In this document: positions 62,460 to 64,000 of the stretch, piece by piece | How the letters are laid out: the number at the start of each line of letters is the position of its first letter | Numbering within the stretch: position 1 is the stretch's first letter | Assembly: GCA_045809745.1 (NCBI GenBank) | Contig: JBJMXE010000047.1 | Span: forward strand, 1 to 64,000 | DNA: 64,000 nucleotides | Direction of reading: 5' to 3' | Source: DATFCK01 sp045809745 | GTDB taxonomy: Bacteria > Verrucomicrobiota > Verrucomicrobiia > Chthoniobacterales > UBA10450 | Position numbers and translations under genes: made by a program | Notes under the pieces: model-generated | What the model saw: only the letters and a program-made list of their open reading frames with translations | Database searches by the model: none | Told to the model about the DNA's origin: nothing

Positions 62460-62527
62460 AGGCAAAATACTTAGTTGTTGATTGAGAATTGCTTTCGGTC
62501 CGAATTCCGACCACAAACTGATCAAAG

Positions 62528-63220
62528 ATGGCAGATCACGTCACGCGCATTTTTATGGTGCGGCACGGTTCTACAGTTTTGAGCGCGGAAGACCGCTTTG
62601 CCGGCTCCACCGACGTTCAGCTTTCCGACGAAGGACGCGAACAATGCCGGCGATTGGCGGAGCGTTTGAGCTCTGAATGCGTCACACAGGTGTTCGCGTC
62701 GCCCCTCGGCCGGACCGTGGAAACAGCCCAGATCCTGGCGACGCCGCACGGCCTTCCGGTTCAAGTCCGCGACGGGTTACGGGAAATCTCGCACGGGCGA
62801 TGGGAGCAGATGACGCGGCGTGAAGTGGAACAAAAATATCCGGACGAGGCCGCCGAATGGGAAGAGGATCCATATACATTTGCGCCCGAGGGTGGGGAAA
62901 GCGGACTCGCGGTCACGGCGCGGGCGCTGCCGGCACTGTTGGATGTGGTGCGGCAACATCCCGGCGAGACGCTCCTGGTCGTTTCGCACAAGGCCACGAT
63001 TCGGCTTTTGCTGAGTTCGCTGCTGGGTTTCGATCCGCGGCGATATCGCGATAATTTGGATCAAGATCCGGCTGCTCTAAATATAGTCGACTTTCGCAAT
63101 CCAACCCAGGCTCGTTTGACCCTGTTCAACGACACCTCCCATTATGCGGTTCCGGGATGCGCTGTGCCCGGTATTCCGGGGTCTCGTCTGTCGAAGTGGT
63201 GGAATACGGAACAGACGTAA
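62528..63220 (+). CDS. Histidine phosphatase family protein (phosphoglycerate mutase-like)
   Basis: A 230-residue cytoplasmic enzyme of the histidine phosphatase superfamily. The RHG motif holds the phosphoacceptor His13 (VRHGST), with Arg62 (SPLGRT), Glu86 (LREISHG) and His154 (VVSHKAT). The pattern (DRFAGSTDVQLSDEGREQ and AEWEEDPYTFAPEGGES) is like CobC/GpmB-type phosphatases, so phosphoglycerate mutase or alpha-ribazole phosphatase activity cannot be told apart. It lies on the plus strand before the metalloprotease gene by 87 bp. Confidence 0.88.
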   Translation: MADHVTRIFMVRHGSTVLSAEDRFAGSTDVQLSDEGREQCRRLAERLSSECVTQVFASPLGRTVETAQILATPHGLPVQVRDGLREISHGRWEQMTRREVEQKYPDEAAEWEEDPYTFAPEGGESGLAVTARALPALLDVVRQHPGETLLVVSHKATIRLLLSSLLGFDPRRYRDNLDQDPAALNIVDFRNPTQARLTLFNDTSHYAVPGCAVPGIPGSRLSKWWNTEQT

Positions 63221-63307
63221 AAAGACCGCCAAAATCGGCCTAAAGTTTTTAATTTGCAAAACTTGCGGGATTTTCCATAGTGGGCGTCCCCCCTTCTCGT
63301 CTTCCGC

Positions 63308-64000
63308 ATGAGGTTTGCCCCTGTCGCGGCGGTTTCCGCCGTTTTTTTATTTTGTGGAACTCTGTTCGCGCAGAGTCCACCTGCCTCGCGGGCCAAGGCA
63401 ATCGGGGCCGGTAAGATCTGGGCGGACGTATCGGAACAGAATATCGCCACCCGTTTAGCGGCGACACCGGGCCGCGCTCACCGGCGCGATATCGTGCCTC
63501 GGAAATATCGCACTCTCCATGTGGACAAGGCATTACTTAAAGGATTGCTGAATTCCGCGGGACCCGAGAAGGCAGGGCCCATCGAAACTAACGGAATCGA
63601 ATTTGATCTACCCTCGCCGGACGGCACTTCTCAGCGGTTTCTTATTCAGGAATCGCCGATCCTCGATCCGAAACTGGCGGCGCGTTTTCCGGAACTGAAA
63701 ACGTATGTCGGTCGCGGCATTGATGATCCGACCGCAACGGCGCGGTTGGATTTTACGCCTCGGGGCTTCCACGCAATCGTGCTTTCGGCAGCCGGGCAAA
63801 CTTATGTCGATCCCTACGCGCGCGACGAGGATGAAGATTACATCTCCTATGCGAAGCAGGATTTTGTCGCCGCCGACAAATCTTTCTCATGCCTGGTGGA
63901 AGGGCAGAGCGCGCAGTCTGACACTCTGACATCGAGCGCGGCTGAGAGGTCGACTGGCACGACGCTGAAAACGTATCGGCTGGCACTTGCTTGCACCGGC
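63308..64000 (+). CDS. Secreted reprolysin-like metalloprotease, N-terminal part, runs off window
   Basis: The frame from ATG 63308 is open to the window end (231 codons). It starts with a signal peptide (MRFAPVAAVSAVFLFCGTLFAQ). The body reads VDKALLKGLLNSAG, ARLDFTPRGFHAIVLSAAGQTYVDPYARDEDEDYISYAKQDF and ends LKTYRLALACTG, the N-terminal propeptide-like part of large secreted M12B/reprolysin-like metallopeptidases found in Verrucomicrobiota and Bacteroidota. The zinc site would lie beyond the window. A terminator-like hairpin sits within its first 15 codons. Confidence 0.8.
   Translation, partial: MRFAPVAAVSAVFLFCGTLFAQSPPASRAKAIGAGKIWADVSEQNIATRLAATPGRAHRRDIVPRKYRTLHVDKALLKGLLNSAGPEKAGPIETNGIEFDLPSPDGTSQRFLIQESPILDPKLAARFPELKTYVGRGIDDPTATARLDFTPRGFHAIVLSAAGQTYVDPYARDEDEDYISYAKQDFVAADKSFSCLVEGQSAQSDTLTSSAAERSTGTTLKTYRLALACTG
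63327..63348 (+). terminator. Terminator-like hairpin within signal-peptide codons
   Basis: CGGCGG-TTT-CCGCCG followed by seven T residues, inside codons about 7-14 of the metalloprotease gene. It has the form of an intrinsic terminator, but lies inside the coding region, so it may act as an attenuator or be a coincidence. Confidence 0.45.

Noticed and set aside
1..64000. CRISPR array, prophage or insertion sequence
   Set aside because: No regularly spaced direct repeats, integrase, transposase or phage structural genes were seen.

Overview
The window most resembles a chromosomal segment of a Gram-negative Verrucomicrobiota bacterium, probably a soil Spartobacteria/Chthoniobacterales-type organism. 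This is inferred from the gene set and not from a marker search. It has an outer-membrane assembly pair (bamA, skp), futalosine-route menaquinone synthesis (mqnC), an alternative complex III (act) operon, and a proteasome preceded by a small ubiquitin-like modifier of the UBact type, a combination reported for Verrucomicrobiota and some other Gram-negative phyla. Base composition is moderately GC-rich and even; no phage, integrase, transposase, CRISPR array or rRNA was seen.

Layout. 1-1304: C-terminally truncated malate synthase (runs off the left edge). 1.7-4.4 kb: minus-strand enzymes and membrane proteins (hydrolase, Nudix, DUF2127, cupin, DoxX). 4.4-10 kb: a D,D-carboxypeptidase with an extra Calx-beta-like domain, asnS, a D-amino-acid oxidase and mqnC. 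10.1-14.2 kb: bamA-skp with a clear terminator, then a DUF3108 protein. 14.3-17.7 kb (minus): UBact-prcB-prcA followed by a cell-wall amidase and a peptidoglycan-binding protein. 17.7-24.9 kb: LysM and GYF-like proteins, an MsbA-like exporter, an M28 peptidase, an Mrp-type ATPase. 24.9-27.8 kb: pyrR-pyrB-pyrC. 27.9-32.1 kb (minus): CBS protein and sufC-sufB-sufD. 32.3-42.6 kb: a receiver protein with a degenerate histidine-kinase helix, tRNA-Gln, HtrA protease, an ankyrin/L,D-transpeptidase fusion, lysine 2,3-aminomutase, a cupredoxin, a TPR protein and an amidohydrolase. 42.9-54.9 kb: a respiratory operon, actABCDEF plus a cbb3-oxidase-like set. 55-64 kb: NERD-like protein, FAD/Fe-S oxidoreductase, dinB, low-complexity membrane protein, small exported proteins, a histidine phosphatase and the start of a secreted metalloprotease.

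The two most interesting systems are (1) the UBact-proteasome operon, whose 58-residue modifier gene ends in Arg-Thr-Gly-Glu, and (2) the respiratory cluster, in which the CcoN-like subunit keeps the low-spin heme b histidines but has lost the residues that should bind CuB and the high-spin heme, so it appears unable to reduce oxygen. A word related to GTTAGGC/GCCTAAC is strongly over-represented on both strands across the window, and several families of short palindromic repeats occupy the intergenic gaps. Two of the palindromes even sit in frame inside the amidohydrolase gene.
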